Shown in pieces: positions 16,006-16,170 of a stretch of 16,170 nt of DNA. Position 1 is the stretch's first letter, and each line of letters begins with the position of its first letter. The DNA is taken from assembly GCA_018713215.1 (NCBI GenBank), contig DVFO01000077.1, forward strand, positions 1 through 16,170, in the 5' to 3' direction. A model generated the notes under the pieces. The model was not told the DNA's origin and did not search any database. It saw nothing but the letters and a program-made list of their open reading frames with translations. Made by a program: the position numbers and the translations under genes. This DNA is from Enterenecus faecium (GTDB taxonomy: Bacteria > Bacillota > Clostridia > Oscillospirales > Oscillospiraceae).

Positions 16006-16040
16006 GAAAAACCCTCGACCACATCGGTCGAGGGTTTTTC
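16006..16040 (+). terminator. Intrinsic terminator of secG
   Basis: Perfect 15-bp arms gaaaaaccctcgacc (16006-16020) and ggtcgagggtttttc (16026-16040) with loop acatc. The run of T residues lies in the second arm and the A run in the first, so the structure can work in both directions. Confidence 0.92.
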
Positions 16041-16052
16041 AGACTGTCCAAA

Positions 16053-16085
16053 AACCCCTGTTTTCATGAAGCGAAAACAGGGGTT
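16053..16085. repeat. Perfect 13-bp hairpin after secG
   Basis: Arms aacccctgttttc (16053-16065) and gaaaacaggggtt (16073-16085) with loop atgaagc. There is no T-tract after it on the plus strand. Part of a hairpin cluster with the secG terminator and 16123-16153; probably an intergenic repeat of the same style as those around the HIT gene. Confidence 0.6.
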
Positions 16086-16122
16086 CTAGTCGTATTTTGG
16101 GGAACAATAGCAAATATGATGC

Positions 16123-16153
16123 GCAAAATGGAGTTCTCCCAACTCCATTTTGC
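16123..16153 (+). repeat. Perfect 13-bp hairpin near the right edge
   Basis: Arms gcaaaatggagtt (16123-16135) and aactccattttgc (16141-16153) with loop ctccc. Five T residues follow shortly after (tagctttttc), so it could be a second plus-strand terminator or an intergenic repeat. No gene was seen in 16041-16170. Confidence 0.55.
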
Positions 16154-16170
16154 TAGCTTTTTCAAATTCA

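Overview
The window looks like the chromosome of a GC-rich anaerobic Clostridia, most likely an Oscillospiraceae (Flavonifractor / Lawsonibacter-like) gut bacterium. The reasons are protein style, the strong G/C third-position bias of the housekeeping genes, an alanyl T-box leader, sigma-A promoters with extended -10 elements, and intergenic hairpin repeats typical of that family. The genus cannot be fixed from sequence alone.

Region 1 (1-6467) is accessory DNA. It opens with the C-terminal end of an XRE-type regulator of the kind carried by integrative/conjugative elements. After about 110 nt of structured non-coding DNA comes a type I restriction-modification operon, hsdM - hsdS - TIR gene - hsdR. 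HsdM homology starts abruptly at its SAM-binding motif (DPCCGSGG), so the N-terminal half of the gene is missing; this looks like the junction of an element inserted in hsdM. hsdS and the TIR gene are conspicuously AT-rich, while hsdM and hsdR are GC-rich like the chromosome. The TIR gene sits between hsdS and hsdR, the slot used by the anticodon nuclease gene prrC in E. coli, which suggests a restriction-coupled NAD-depleting suicide module.

Region 2 (6468-10586) holds two inverted copies of a palindromic repeat. It continues with a promoter, an alanine T-box leader with terminator, alaS, and a small HIT-family gene bracketed by intergenic hairpins and two near-identical 45-46 nt repeats, ending in a strong terminator.

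Region 3 (10495-12932) is a serine biosynthesis unit, serC-serA, driven by a consensus sigma-A promoter. A second promoter overlaps the serA stop and is followed at once by a strong intrinsic terminator, then a small Sfp-type phosphopantetheinyl transferase gene.

Region 4 (13517-15989) carries a GT28-type glycolipid glycosyltransferase translationally coupled (ATGA overlap) to a flippase-like polytopic membrane protein, then secG with its own promoter. The window ends with the secG terminator and two further perfect hairpins.

All convincing genes are on the plus strand. No tRNA, rRNA, CRISPR array or complete insertion sequence was seen.
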